Assembly: GCF_900105755.1 (NCBI RefSeq)
Contig: NZ_FNTQ01000001.1
Coordinates: 4,712,001 to 4,776,000, forward strand
Source of the DNA: Streptomyces sp. Ag109_O5-10
GTDB lineage: Bacteria > Actinomycetota > Actinomycetes > Streptomycetales > Streptomycetaceae
DNA: 64,000 bases
Direction: 5' to 3'
Shown: piece after piece, positions 26,288 to 34,344 of the stretch
Numbering within the stretch: position 1 is the stretch's first letter
How the letters are laid out: each line of letters starts with the position of its first letter
The notes under the pieces: model-generated
What the model was told of the DNA's origin: nothing
The model's input: the letters and a program-made list of their open reading frames with translations, nothing else
Database searches by the model: none
Translations under genes and position numbers: made by a program

Positions 26288-27154
26288 TCAGCCCGCCGCG
26301 ACCGTCAGCGGCGCGAACCGCCGTGTCCAGTCCCCCGGCAACTCCGTGATCCCGTAGGTCATCACCGAGTTCTCGGCGACGGAGACCAGCCCACGGGTCT
26401 TCGCCCAGGCCAGCAGTCCCTCGTGCCGGACGTCGATGTCGGTGCGGAGCGGGCGGTCGGTACGGGCGGCGAGCGAGGTGATCAGGGACTTCGCCGTCTC
26501 CGTGTCCCGCGCGATCAGCGGTCCGACGACATGTGTGTCCATGTTGGGCCAGGCGGCCGCGTATCCGACGATCCGTCCGTCGTCCACGGCGACCCGCAGC
26601 AGGTCCGAGAAGGCGGGCAGCCGAGTGATGAGCAGGGTGCGGTCGGCACCGAACACCTCCTCGTCCAGCCGGAGGATGGAACCGAGGTCCTCGGCGGTGG
26701 CCGCCCGGGTCACCACCCGCGGCTCGCGCCCATCCGGGGTGAAACGTCCGTAGAGCATCTCCGAACGGCCCGTGACCTTGAATCCCAACTCCTCATAGAG
26801 CGGCCGCCCGTAAGGCGTCGCGTACAGGGTCAGCGGAGTCGTTCCCCTCACGGAGACGATGTGTCGCATCAGACGGCGCCCGATGCCCTGGCGGGAATGC
26901 CGTTCGGCGACCAGGACCATGCCGACCGCGCCGAGATGCGGGCGTTCCCCCGGACCGTACTCCGTGATGACACAGGCGGCGACGAGGCCTCCGCCGGGGT
27001 CGTCGATGCCGTATCCCTTCCCGGCTGTGAGGAGCAAGCGCCACTTGTGTTCCTCACGGGGCCACCCCCGATCCTCGGACAAGTCGGCGCAGGCGCTCAG
27101 ATCGCGTGGCGTCAGTCGGCGGATGGGCAGGGGACCGTCGGAAGGAGTTGACAC
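26288..27154 (-). CDS. GNAT family acetyltransferase, two-domain
   Basis: A 288-residue protein with a clear N-terminal GNAT domain (VGMVLVAERHSRQGIGRRLMRHIV, acetyl-CoA site; GRPLYEELGFKVTG at its end) and a C-terminal half that looks like a second, degenerate acetyltransferase fold (GRIVGYAAAWPNMDTHVVGPLIARDTETAKSL). The substrate is unknown. The start is uncertain: GTG 27154 lies just before the first conserved block, while an in-frame ATG at 27226 would add 24 residues. Neither has a good ribosome-binding site. Confidence 0.83.
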   Translation of the reverse strand: MSTPSDGPLPIRRLTPRDLSACADLSEDRGWPREEHKWRLLLTAGKGYGIDDPGGGLVAACVITEYGPGERPHLGAVGMVLVAERHSRQGIGRRLMRHIVSVRGTTPLTLYATPYGRPLYEELGFKVTGRSEMLYGRFTPDGREPRVVTRAATAEDLGSILRLDEEVFGADRTLLITRLPAFSDLLRVAVDDGRIVGYAAAWPNMDTHVVGPLIARDTETAKSLITSLAARTDRPLRTDIDVRHEGLLAWAKTRGLVSVAENSVMTYGITELPGDWTRRFAPLTVAAG

Positions 27155-27265
27155 GCAGGTCAGGCTTGCCGACCGGCACCCCCGGCGTCCACCCGTTTCA
27201 GGCCGGAGACACGTGCTTTTGGCCATGTCGTAGTACGTGGCTCAGTCTCCGGACAGGGTGCCGGG

Positions 27266-27281
27266 CGTTTCACGTGAAACA
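27266..27281. other. parS site (ParB binding)
   Basis: CGTTTCACGTGAAACA; exact 14-bp core. It lies in the divergent gap between the GNAT and HAD genes. Confidence 0.9.
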
Positions 27282-27347
27282 GCGCCGTACGGCCCCCAGC
27301 GCCGCCGCAGCAAGGGGCCATGGAGGCCGCCCGATAGCCTCGGGTCC

Positions 27348-27980
27348 ATGGCGAGACTTCACCTCTTCGATCTCGACGGCACGTTGCTGCACGGCACCTC
27401 CGCACCCGTCGAGATATCCCGTCAGCTCGGCCTGGAAGCAGAGACCATCGAGCTTGACCGGGCGATTTCGGCAGGGCGGATCGATCCGCCGGAGTACGCG
27501 GCGCGGGTGTACACCCTCTGGGCCGAGCTGACCGAAGCCCAGGTGACGGCTGCATTCGACGGGGCGCCGTGGCTGGCCCGTATCCGGGACGTCTGGGCCG
27601 AGATCAGGGGATCGGGGGACTACTGTGCGGTGGTCTCGCTCTCGCCCTCGTTCTTCGTGGAACGTCTGCTGGACTGGGGAGCCCACGCGGCCTTCGGATC
27701 CCGCTTCCCGGCGGTGCCGTTCGCCGAGCCGGTGGACCCGACGGGGGTCCTCACCGCCGCGGCCAAGGTGACGATCGCCGACCGCCTGTGCGAGCAGTTC
27801 GGGGTCGGTCGGGCGGACTGCGTGGCCTACGGCGACTCGATCTCGGACCGGGACTTGTTCGGCGTGGTCCCGGTGTCCGTGGCGGTCAATGCGGACGGAC
27901 ATCTCGCCGGTCTGGCGACGTACTCCTACACGGGACGGGATTTGTGGGATGCCTATGAATTGACGTGGGGCGCCCGGTAA
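27348..27980 (+). CDS. HAD family phosphatase (HAD-IB, SerB-like)
   Basis: A 210-residue haloacid-dehalogenase phosphatase. Motif I is FDLDGTLL (nucleophile D9), motif II lies in VSLSPSFF, and motif III/IV is CVAYGDSISDRDLF. The IB-type cap lies between residues ~15 and 85. It resembles phosphoserine phosphatase-like enzymes, but the substrate is unknown. ATG 27348 is 8 nt after a TAGCCT box at 27334-27339, so a leaderless mRNA is possible. Confidence 0.88.
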   Translation: MARLHLFDLDGTLLHGTSAPVEISRQLGLEAETIELDRAISAGRIDPPEYAARVYTLWAELTEAQVTAAFDGAPWLARIRDVWAEIRGSGDYCAVVSLSPSFFVERLLDWGAHAAFGSRFPAVPFAEPVDPTGVLTAAAKVTIADRLCEQFGVGRADCVAYGDSISDRDLFGVVPVSVAVNADGHLAGLATYSYTGRDLWDAYELTWGAR

Positions 27981-28288
27981 TTGAGGGAACCGATGGTTCG
28001 CCCGTTGCCGGTTTCACGGGGGAGACAGGGGGGACTTGTGTGCGCGGCGGCGGCCGGTAGGGTCGACTCCGGTTAACGTCCGGGGCCGGGCGCTCCCTGC
28101 GGGAGTGATTGCGGCCCATGTCACACTCTCGCCTTACTTGTCCGTACACGGGGGAATCGCGGGTTGAATGTGGTCGTGTCGGCCACCGGGCCCGACCGGG
28201 GAGAGCTAGCCGTCATCCGGGGGAAAGCAGGCACCTTCCGAGAGAAGTGTGCAGACCGACCGCAAGATGTTCGAGGCGAGGGCACACC
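27981..28288. other. Gap before the flavohaemoglobin gene, with one hairpin
   Basis: About 308 nt without a gene. A two-part hairpin at 28083-28117 (outer GGGCCG/CGGCCC, inner CGCTCCC/GGGAGTG) may terminate the HAD transcript. The remaining 170 nt is the leader of the flavohaemoglobin gene. I saw no recognisable riboswitch or operator there. Confidence 0.4.
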
Positions 28289-29746
28289 ATGGACGCTCCG
28301 ACCACCACGGCGGCGGGCAACGACGGGGCCGGTGGAGGCAACTGGTCCACGTCCCACGACAGGCCCGCGGTCGATCTATCCGCCGGGCCTCCGGCCGGTG
28401 CGCCGGGAGGTGGGCAGGAACCGCCCCAGAGCCCCCCTCTCGTGCCTGGGGAGCCCCGGGAGCGAATACGGTCGGCGGCAGAGCCGGCGCGCCGTCAGGG
28501 AGCGGTTCAGCCCCCGCCCGCCGGACAGCATGCGGCACCAGGCTCCTTCGCTTCCGCGCCCGGGCACCCCGCACCGGAATCCCCCGCTCAGCGCGTCCCG
28601 CCACAGCGCAGCACACAGCAGCCGCAGGCCGCCTCCCCGGACGCGATCCGCATCCGCGGCACCATGGCCGAGATCGGTCCCATCGCCGACAAGGTCACCT
28701 CGTACTTCTACGCACTGCTCTTCGTCCGCCACCCGGAACTGCGTTCGCTCTTCCCGGCCGCCATGGACACGCAACGGGACCGGCTGCTGAAGGCGCTGCT
28801 CACCGCGGCCGAGCACATCGACAACCCGTCCGTCCTGGTCGAGTACCTCCAGAACCTGGGTCGCGGCCACCGCAAGTACGGCACCCGGCCCGAGCACTAT
28901 CCCGCTGTCGGCGAATGCCTCATCGGCGCACTGAGCAAGTACGCCACGGGCAGCTGGGACCGCGAGACGGAGGCGGCCTGGGTGCGGGCGTACACGACGA
29001 TGTCCCAGGTGATGATCGACGCCGCGGCCACGGACGAACTGCGCGCCCCGGCGTGGTGGCACGCGGAGGTCGTCGCCCACGAGCTCAGGACCGCGGACGT
29101 CGCCGTGCTCACGCTCCGTCCGGACCAGCCGTACCCCTTCCTTGCCGGGCAGTACACGAGCCTGGAGACACCCTGGTGGCCGAGAGTGTGGCGGCACTAC
29201 TCCTTCGCTTCCGCTCCCCGCTCGGACGGCCTGCTCACGTTCCATGTGAAGGCCGTCCCGGCGGGCTGGGTTTCCAACTCGCTGGTGCACCGCGCCCGCC
29301 CGGGTGACGTCGTCCGCCTCGGCCCGGCCGGTGGTTCGATGACCGTCGACCACACGCGGGGCAACGGACTGCTCTGCCTGGGCGGCGGCACAGGCATCGC
29401 ACCCGTCAAGGCGATGGTCGAGGACCTCGCCGAACGCGGCTCGCGCCGCCCGGTAGAGGTGTTCTACGGCGCCCGTACCGACCATGACCTGTACGACATC
29501 GACACCCTGCTCCGGCTCCAGCAGAGCCATTCCTGGCTCACGGTCCGTGCCGTCGTCGACCAGCGGGCGCACCTCCAGCTCCCCGACGCCATCCGCGGCT
29601 ACGGCCCGTGGACCGAGTACGACGCCTGTCTGTCCGGCCCGCCAGGCATGATCCGCAACGGGATCACCGCGCTACGGGCCGCCGGCATCCCCGCGCACCG
29701 CATCCGGCACGACTCGGTCGAGGAACTGGTCGTAGCCGGCGACTGA
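28289..29746 (+). CDS. Flavohaemoglobin-type globin-FAD-NAD reductase
   Basis: A 485-residue protein. The first ~110 residues are Pro/Gly/Ala-rich and disordered. A globin domain follows (~residues 118-245) with a B10-type Tyr in SYFYALLFVRHPEL and the proximal His in LGRGHRKYGTRPEHYPAVGECL. A ferredoxin-reductase module carries R302-HYS for FAD, GGGTGIAPVKAM (365 onwards) for NAD(P)H and a SGPPGM end. Flavohaemoglobins turn NO into nitrate with O2. The long N-terminal extension is unusual for Hmp but seen in actinobacterial homologues. The start is ATG 28289 with GAGGG upstream. Confidence 0.9.
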   Translation: MDAPTTTAAGNDGAGGGNWSTSHDRPAVDLSAGPPAGAPGGGQEPPQSPPLVPGEPRERIRSAAEPARRQGAVQPPPAGQHAAPGSFASAPGHPAPESPAQRVPPQRSTQQPQAASPDAIRIRGTMAEIGPIADKVTSYFYALLFVRHPELRSLFPAAMDTQRDRLLKALLTAAEHIDNPSVLVEYLQNLGRGHRKYGTRPEHYPAVGECLIGALSKYATGSWDRETEAAWVRAYTTMSQVMIDAAATDELRAPAWWHAEVVAHELRTADVAVLTLRPDQPYPFLAGQYTSLETPWWPRVWRHYSFASAPRSDGLLTFHVKAVPAGWVSNSLVHRARPGDVVRLGPAGGSMTVDHTRGNGLLCLGGGTGIAPVKAMVEDLAERGSRRPVEVFYGARTDHDLYDIDTLLRLQQSHSWLTVRAVVDQRAHLQLPDAIRGYGPWTEYDACLSGPPGMIRNGITALRAAGIPAHRIRHDSVEELVVAGD

Positions 29747-29750
29747 CCCG

Positions 29751-30233
29751 TCACCCGAGATCGGGAGCGTGCATGGCCCGCACACCCTCGATGTTGCCGT
29801 CCAGGTAGTGCCGCAGCGACAGCGGTACGAGATGGACGGAGGCGATCCCGACGCGGGTGAAGGGGACGCGCACGATCTCGTACTCGCCGGCGGGCTCGTC
29901 GACTTCGGGGCCGTGCCGCAGCGCCGGGTCCATGGACTCCAGCCGGCAGACGAAGAAGTGCTGCACCTTCACACCGGTCGTGCTGCCGCTGTCACCGATG
30001 TGCTCCACGGTGTCCACGAAGCAGGGCACTACGTCGGTGATCTTGGCGCCGAGCTCCTCGTCCACCTCGCGGTGCAGGGCGTCGACGACTGTGGTGTCCT
30101 CGGGCTCGACCCCGCCACCAGGCGTAACCCAGTAGGGATCGACACCGGGCTTGGTGCGCTTGATCAGAATCAGGTCGTCGCCGTCCAGGAGAACGGCACG
30201 GGCGGTGCGCTTGACCACGGGTCGGACGGTCAT
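29751..30233 (-). CDS. NUDIX hydrolase
   Basis: A 160-residue NUDIX protein. The box is GVEPEDTTVVDALHREVDEELG at residues ~38-59: it keeps REVDEELG but has Thr where the first Glu of GX5EX7REUXEEXGU normally stands. The catalytic metal-binding Glu residues in REVDEE are present. The substrate, a nucleoside diphosphate derivative, cannot be told. It is convergent with the flavohaemoglobin gene, with only 4 nt between stops. ATG 30233 has no Shine-Dalgarno, and a parS-like site lies 21 nt upstream. Confidence 0.85.
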   Translation of the reverse strand: MTVRPVVKRTARAVLLDGDDLILIKRTKPGVDPYWVTPGGGVEPEDTTVVDALHREVDEELGAKITDVVPCFVDTVEHIGDSGSTTGVKVQHFFVCRLESMDPALRHGPEVDEPAGEYEIVRVPFTRVGIASVHLVPLSLRHYLDGNIEGVRAMHAPDLG

Positions 30234-30253
30234 GGGAGAAATGTGGCCCAGCT

Positions 30254-30269
30254 GGTTCCACGTGAAACA
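30254..30269. other. parS-like site, one core mismatch
   Basis: GGTTCCACGTGAAACA; the 14-bp core differs from consensus at one position (C for T). It lies in the promoter region of the NUDIX gene, between it and the lysR stop. Confidence 0.7.
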
Positions 30270-30319
30270 TCGCGAAGCGCCACGGCACGGCCGCACTGCG
30301 TCAACTCCGCGGAACGCGC

Positions 30320-31225
30320 TCAGGCCCATTCCGCAGACGCGTGCTGCAGCCACTCGTGCGCTCGTGCCACATGCGGCATGGCGAGCGTGCCGGTGCGCAC
30401 CACAAGGAAGTACGTCCGAAGTGGGGGTACCGCGGGATCGTGCAGTGCCACGACCTCACCGCGTTCCAGGGCGGCCGTGCACAGATAGCGGGGCAGCACG
30501 GCCAGGCCGGCACCCGCGACCGCACAGGCGAGGACCGCGCGCAGATCCGGTACCACGACCGTGCCCGAGGCGGCAGGGCGTGTGTCGAAGACGGAGCCCC
30601 AGTAGCGCGAGACGAACGGCAGCGACTCGTGGACCTCGACGACCGGGAGGTTCTCCAGAGCGGCCGCGCCCTTGTCGGCCACGGCGCCGGCGCCGATCTC
30701 CGCGGACCAGCGCGGAGCGGCGACCAGTACATGCTCCTCGTCGCAGAGAGCGGTCGCGGTGAGCAGGGGGCCGCGCGGCCGGACGGTGCTGATGGCGAGG
30801 TCGTGGTGACCGGCTGACAGCCCCTCCAGGGTGTCCTCGGCGTTGCCGAACGAGGCGCGCAGGGCGAAACCCTGGCCGCCGTCCCCGGCCAGCTCCGCGA
30901 GAGCGGGAAGGGCGCGCTCGGCGGTGAACTCGGGCGGGCCTGCGAGGTGCAGGGTACGCACCGAGGAGTCGTCGTCGAGACCGCGCTCCGCTATCTCCAC
31001 GAGGGCATCGAGGTGCGGAGCGGCCTTGTGGGCGAGTTCGTCGCCAATCGTCGTGGGGGTCACCCCGCGGGCCTGGCGCAGGAAGAGCGGCCGGCCCAGT
31101 TGCCGTTCCAGTGTCCGGATCTGGGAGGTCACGGCCGGCTGCGAGAGGCCGAGCAGGGCGGCGGCGCGGGTGAAGGAGCCGGCCCGGTGCACGGTGACGA
31201 AGGTGCGCAGCAAGGCCAGATCCAT
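30320..31225 (-). CDS. LysR family transcriptional regulator
   Basis: A 301-residue LysR regulator. The N-terminal helix-turn-helix is LLRTFVTVHRAGSFTRAAALLGLSQPAVTSQIRTLERQLG, and two periplasmic-binding-like lobes follow (from VRTLHLAGPPEF). ATG 31225 has GGGAGGGTG upstream and starts right at the family N-terminus. No divergent enzyme gene is present; the neighbouring cystathionine enzyme reads the same way, upstream of it. The target is unknown. Confidence 0.93.
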   Translation of the reverse strand: MDLALLRTFVTVHRAGSFTRAAALLGLSQPAVTSQIRTLERQLGRPLFLRQARGVTPTTIGDELAHKAAPHLDALVEIAERGLDDDSSVRTLHLAGPPEFTAERALPALAELAGDGGQGFALRASFGNAEDTLEGLSAGHHDLAISTVRPRGPLLTATALCDEEHVLVAAPRWSAEIGAGAVADKGAAALENLPVVEVHESLPFVSRYWGSVFDTRPAASGTVVVPDLRAVLACAVAGAGLAVLPRYLCTAALERGEVVALHDPAVPPLRTYFLVVRTGTLAMPHVARAHEWLQHASAEWA

Positions 31226-31313
31226 CGCACACCCTCCCGTTCTGCCTGCCCTTTCGGGCCCTCGGCAGGCCCCCAACTATAAATAAGTCGATAGGTCTCT
31301 GTCGCTACAGTGA

Positions 31314-31342
31314 TTGGACACTGACGCAGAGTCAACTAGCCT
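31314..31342 (+). promoter_or_regulatory. Strong orphan promoter
   Basis: TTGGAC (31314-31319), a 17-nt spacer and TAGCCT (31337-31342). No coding gene follows on this strand, but a hairpin terminator lies 32 nt after the -10 box. Confidence 0.5.
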
Positions 31343-31348
31343 TGGTCG

Positions 31349-31412
31349 CGCGGTTCTTGGCGCGCGAGAACCGGGACGGTCCGAGCCACGAGGGGGGAGG
31401 CTCGGACCGTCC
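31349..31412 (+). ncRNA. Candidate small RNA (two hairpins, ~64 nt)
   Basis: Predicted transcript from the promoter at 31314-31342. The first hairpin has 7-bp arms CGGTTCT/AGAACCG (31351-31373). The second has 14-bp arms GGACGGTCCGAGCC and complement (31374-31387/31399-31412), with a G-rich loop ACGAGGGGGGA. The second hairpin also ends the cystathionine-enzyme transcript on the other strand, so its presence alone does not prove an sRNA. Confidence 0.4.
31374..31412. terminator. Hairpin terminator downstream of the cystathionine-enzyme gene
   Basis: Perfect 14-bp arms with an 11-nt loop, 41 nt after the stop of the 31453-32583 gene on the minus strand. It has no T-run, as is frequent in Streptomyces. 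Confidence 0.7.
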
Positions 31413-31452
31413 GTTATGCGTAGCCGGACCCGTGGTGGCGTCCGTAATCCGG

Positions 31453-32583
31453 TCACCGGTCCGACTCGTCGAGCGCGCGCAGCACATCGGCCACCAGATC
31501 CTCGGGATCCTCGGCCCCGACCGAGAGCCGGATGAAGCCGTCCGGTACGGCGTCCCCGCCCCAGCGCCGCCGCCGCTCGGCCGAGGAACGTACCCCGCCG
31601 AAGCTCGTCGCGTCGTCGACCAGTCGCAGGGACTCGAGGAAACGCTCGGCACGCGCACGCGTGGGCAGCGTGAAGGAGAGCACCGAGCCGTAGCGGCGCA
31701 TCTGCTGCGAGGCGATCTTGTGTGCCGGGTCGTCGGGCAGCCCCGGGTAGCGCAGGGCGGTCACCTCGGGCCTCCCGCGCAGCGCCTCCGCGAGCAGCAG
31801 GGCGGTCGCGTTCTGCCGATCCACCCGCAGCTGGAGGGTGGCGAGGGAGCGATGGGCCAGCCAGGCTTCCATGGGCCCGGAGATCGCCCCGATGATCTTC
31901 CGCCAGCGGCGTACCGCGGCCATGGCCTCCGCGTCGCGCCCGGCGACGTACCCCAGCAGGACATCCCCGTGGCCGGTGAGCTGCTTGGTGCCACTGGCTA
32001 CGGAGAAGTCGGCGCCCAGTGCCAGCGGCCGCTGGCCGAGCGGGGTGGCGAGGGTGTTGTCGACGGCCACCAGGGCGCCACGCGCGTGCGCCGCCTCGGC
32101 GAGCCGCCGGATGTCGCAGACGTCCAGCCCGGGATTGCACGGCGACTCGATCAGCAGCAGCTTCGCGCCGTCCAGGACGCCGAGCTGGGCGTCGCCGGCG
32201 GTCCGCGCGGTGCGCACCTCGATGCCGTACGCCTCCAGCTGGGCGCGGACCAGAGGCAGCACCTGGTAGCCGTCGGAGGGCAGGACGACCGCGTCACCGG
32301 CGCGCAGCTGGGAGAAGAGCACCGCCCCGATGGCCGCCATTCCGGAGGCGAACACCAGCGTCTCCACGTCCTCGCCGGGTGCCTCCAACTCGCCGATCGC
32401 CCGCTCCAGATGGGTCCAGGTCGGGTTCTCGTCCCGCCCGTAGGCGTACGGCCCGCTCACCTCACCGGGCAGATGGAAGTGCGCGGCGAAGACCGGCCCG
32501 GGCAGGGTCGGCTCGTTCTTGACCGGCTCGGGCAGACCCGCTCGTACCGCGCGCGTGCCCTCGCCCATGGCTGCCTCGCTCAT
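31453..32583 (-). CDS. Cystathionine gamma-lyase/synthase family PLP enzyme
   Basis: A 376-residue trans-sulfuration enzyme (Cys/Met metabolism PLP family, fold type I). The PLP lysine is K200 in ASGTKQLTGHGD. Also typical are YAYGRDENPTWTHLERAIGELE, SGMAAIGAVLFSQLRAGDAVV, ESPCNPGLDVCDI and VDNTLATPLGQRPLALGAD. Lyase and synthase activity cannot be separated from sequence. Its ATG overlaps the stop of the upstream phosphatase gene (ATGA at 32580-32583), so the two are translationally coupled. A second Met at 32568 is possible. Confidence 0.92.
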   Translation of the reverse strand: MSEAAMGEGTRAVRAGLPEPVKNEPTLPGPVFAAHFHLPGEVSGPYAYGRDENPTWTHLERAIGELEAPGEDVETLVFASGMAAIGAVLFSQLRAGDAVVLPSDGYQVLPLVRAQLEAYGIEVRTARTAGDAQLGVLDGAKLLLIESPCNPGLDVCDIRRLAEAAHARGALVAVDNTLATPLGQRPLALGADFSVASGTKQLTGHGDVLLGYVAGRDAEAMAAVRRWRKIIGAISGPMEAWLAHRSLATLQLRVDRQNATALLLAEALRGRPEVTALRYPGLPDDPAHKIASQQMRRYGSVLSFTLPTRARAERFLESLRLVDDATSFGGVRSSAERRRRWGGDAVPDGFIRLSVGAEDPEDLVADVLRALDESDR

Positions 32584-33071
32584 GCCGCCGTTCCCTCCAC
32601 TTCGGCCCGTACCGCGGCGAGCAGGCCCACGCTCGCCGCCTCCACCATCTCAAGACACTCCTCGAAGCCGTCCAGACCGCCGTAGTACGGATCCGGCACG
32701 TCCAGGTCGTCGGCGGCGGCCGGGTCGTACGAGCGCAGCAGCCGCACCTTGCGGGCGTCCTCCTCGGTGGGAGCCAGGCGGCGCAGGGACTTGAGGTGTC
32801 CGGAGTCGAGGGCGATCACGAGATCGAGGCGGGCGAACCAGGACGCCTGGAACTGGCGGGCGGTGTGTTCGCTGTCGTAGCCGTGCTCCTCCAGGACGCG
32901 GACGGTGCGCGGATCGGCGCCGTCGCCCTCGTGCCAGCCGCCGGTGCCGGCGCTGTCGGTCTCGACGCGGTCGTCGAGCCCGGCCTCGGCCGTGCGGGCA
33001 CGGAAGACGGATTCGGCCATCGGGGAGCGGCAGATGTTGCCGGTGCAGACGAAGCAGACGCGGTAGGTCAT
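32580..33071 (-). CDS. Low-molecular-weight protein tyrosine phosphatase
   Basis: A 163-residue LMW-PTP. The P-loop is C9-TGNIC-R15 followed by S16, the CX5RS signature. The general-acid Asp lies in VPDPYYGGLDGFEECLEMV. It probably dephosphorylates tyrosine on proteins or arginine/polysaccharide regulators; targets are unknown. It overlaps the cystathionine-enzyme gene by 4 nt and follows the small membrane protein gene by 7 nt, giving a three-gene minus-strand operon. Confidence 0.94.
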   Translation of the reverse strand: MTYRVCFVCTGNICRSPMAESVFRARTAEAGLDDRVETDSAGTGGWHEGDGADPRTVRVLEEHGYDSEHTARQFQASWFARLDLVIALDSGHLKSLRRLAPTEEDARKVRLLRSYDPAAADDLDVPDPYYGGLDGFEECLEMVEAASVGLLAAVRAEVEGTAA

Positions 33072-33078
33072 CGGGAGC

Positions 33079-33456
33079 TCAGTCCGTGTCGGGAAGGATC
33101 ATGTTGAGGGCCCAGGACACGACCGAGATGATCAGACCGCCGAGGACGGCCGTCCAGAAGCCCTCCACGTGGAAGCTCAGGTCGAGCTTGTCGCACACCC
33201 ACGACGTCAGCAGCAGCATCAGCGCGTTGACCACCAGGGTGATCAGGCCGAGCGTGAGGATGAACAGCGGGAAGGTCAGGATCTTCACGACCGGCTTGAC
33301 CAGGAAGTTGACCAGGCCGAAGACCAGGGCGACCAGGATGAGCGTCCAGACCTTCTTGGTGGTGCTGTCGCCGGTCAGGGTGATCTTGTCGAGCAGCCAC
33401 ACGGCGACCGCCAGGGCGCCCGCGTTGGCGATCGTCTTGACTACGAAATTCTTCAT
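33079..33456 (-). CDS. Phage-holin-4-like (YvlD/DUF360) membrane protein
   Basis: A 125-residue protein with four hydrophobic helices and the family pattern ALVFGLVNFLVKPVVKILTFPLFILTLGLITLVVNALML. It is a widespread bacterial membrane protein of unknown function, not a real phage holin. It is the first gene of the operon with the phosphatase and the cystathionine enzyme. It is divergent from a cupin gene. Confidence 0.88.
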   Translation of the reverse strand: MKNFVVKTIANAGALAVAVWLLDKITLTGDSTTKKVWTLILVALVFGLVNFLVKPVVKILTFPLFILTLGLITLVVNALMLLLTSWVCDKLDLSFHVEGFWTAVLGGLIISVVSWALNMILPDTD

Positions 33457-33515
33457 GTGTCTGATCGTGGCAGAAGAGATCGGTTACGAGCAGTGGGGCG
33501 AGGGCGGCGAAGGCG

Positions 33516-33833
33516 ATGAAGGCATTCCGGCTGGACGAACTGGAGGCGGAGCGCGCCGCCAACGACGGGGCCTACCTGCAGTTCCTGCGGGAGCGGAACA
33601 TGTCGGTCGGCCTCTACGCCCTCGACGCCGGCTCGCACGACCCGCAGCAGCCGCACAACCAGGACGAGGTCTACTTCGTCGTCAGCGGCCGTGCCGCGAT
33701 CACCGTCGGCATGGAGACCACGCAGGTGGCGCGGGGCAGCGTGGTGTACGTGCCGGCCGGGGTGGCTCATAAGTTCCATCACGTCAGCGAGGATCTGCGG
33801 GTTCTGGTCGTCTTCTCTCCGCCCGAGGCCTGA
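33516..33833 (+). CDS. Small cupin-domain protein
   Basis: A 105-residue single cupin barrel. Motif 1 is HNQDEVYFVVSGRAAITVG (metal-binding His/Glu pattern), and motif 2 is GSVVYVPAGVAHKFHHVSE. It is probably a metal-binding enzyme or sensor; the substrate is unknown. It starts at ATG 33516 and is divergent from the holin-like gene. A short hairpin (ACCCCG/CGGGGT) at 33833-33849 follows the stop. Confidence 0.87.
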   Translation: MKAFRLDELEAERAANDGAYLQFLRERNMSVGLYALDAGSHDPQQPHNQDEVYFVVSGRAAITVGMETTQVARGSVVYVPAGVAHKFHHVSEDLRVLVVFSPPEA

Positions 33834-33998
33834 CCCCGGGTCTCGGGGTTCCCTAGGGGACGAGTCAGGGGAGGACAAGGGATCCAGGGCCCCCGCACGG
33901 CCCCTTCGCGGCTCTAGCATCAAGTGCAGGACATCGCATCGTGCGGGACGCACGAGACCGTACGTGCCGGAGCGCACGAGGAAGCGGAGGACAGGGCA

Positions 33999-34211
33999 AT
34001 GCGAGAGATCTTCACAGGTCTGCCGTGGTGGGTGAAGTGGATCGCGGTGCCGGTCATCGCGCTGGTGGTGTTCGGCGGTCTGATCACGGCCGTGATCAGC
34101 TGGGTGGTCTTCCTCCTCTTCAAGCTTCTGATCTTCGTGGCGCTGGTCGGCGGACTGATCTACATCGTGCGGAAGTTCATGTCGAACTCCTCATCGAAGA
34201 GCGACTGGTGA
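33999..34211 (+). CDS. DUF5326-like small membrane protein
   Basis: A 70-residue protein with two adjoining hydrophobic helices (WWVKWIAVPVIALVVFGGLITAVI and WVVFLLFKLLIFVALVGGLIYIV) and a short Ser/Lys tail. It matches the small DUF5326 proteins found in Streptomyces. GCGGAGG lies 8 nt before ATG 33999. It precedes ssgR but is separated from it by a hairpin. Confidence 0.83.
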   Translation: MREIFTGLPWWVKWIAVPVIALVVFGGLITAVISWVVFLLFKLLIFVALVGGLIYIVRKFMSNSSSKSDW

Positions 34212-34218
34212 GGACCGT

Positions 34219-34255
34219 GGGAATCGGTGGCCGGTAACAGGAATCACCGGTTCCC
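34219..34255 (+). terminator. Hairpin after the DUF5326-like gene
   Basis: Arms GGGAATCGGTG and CACCGGTTCCC (11 bp with one G-T pair), loop 15 nt, 8 nt after the stop. Confidence 0.5.
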
Positions 34256-34344
34256 TCGGGGGAGGGAAGTTTCCCGCAGGGGTCGACCGGGAGCGGCGGC
34301 GGACGGTTAGAGTCGCTGACCCCCTCGCGCTCCGGGAGTGACCC

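Noticed and set aside
28000..28288. Riboswitch in the flavohaemoglobin leader
   Set aside because: I compared it by eye with TPP, cobalamin and ydaO-type conserved cores and found no match.
29230..29245. GTTCCATGTGAAGG in the flavohaemoglobin gene as a parS
   Set aside because: Several mismatches to GTTTCACGTGAAAC and inside coding sequence; not symmetric.
33079..33456. Prophage remnant suggested by a holin-like protein
   Set aside because: The protein belongs to a chromosomal membrane family that only shares a Pfam name with holins; no other phage genes are nearby.
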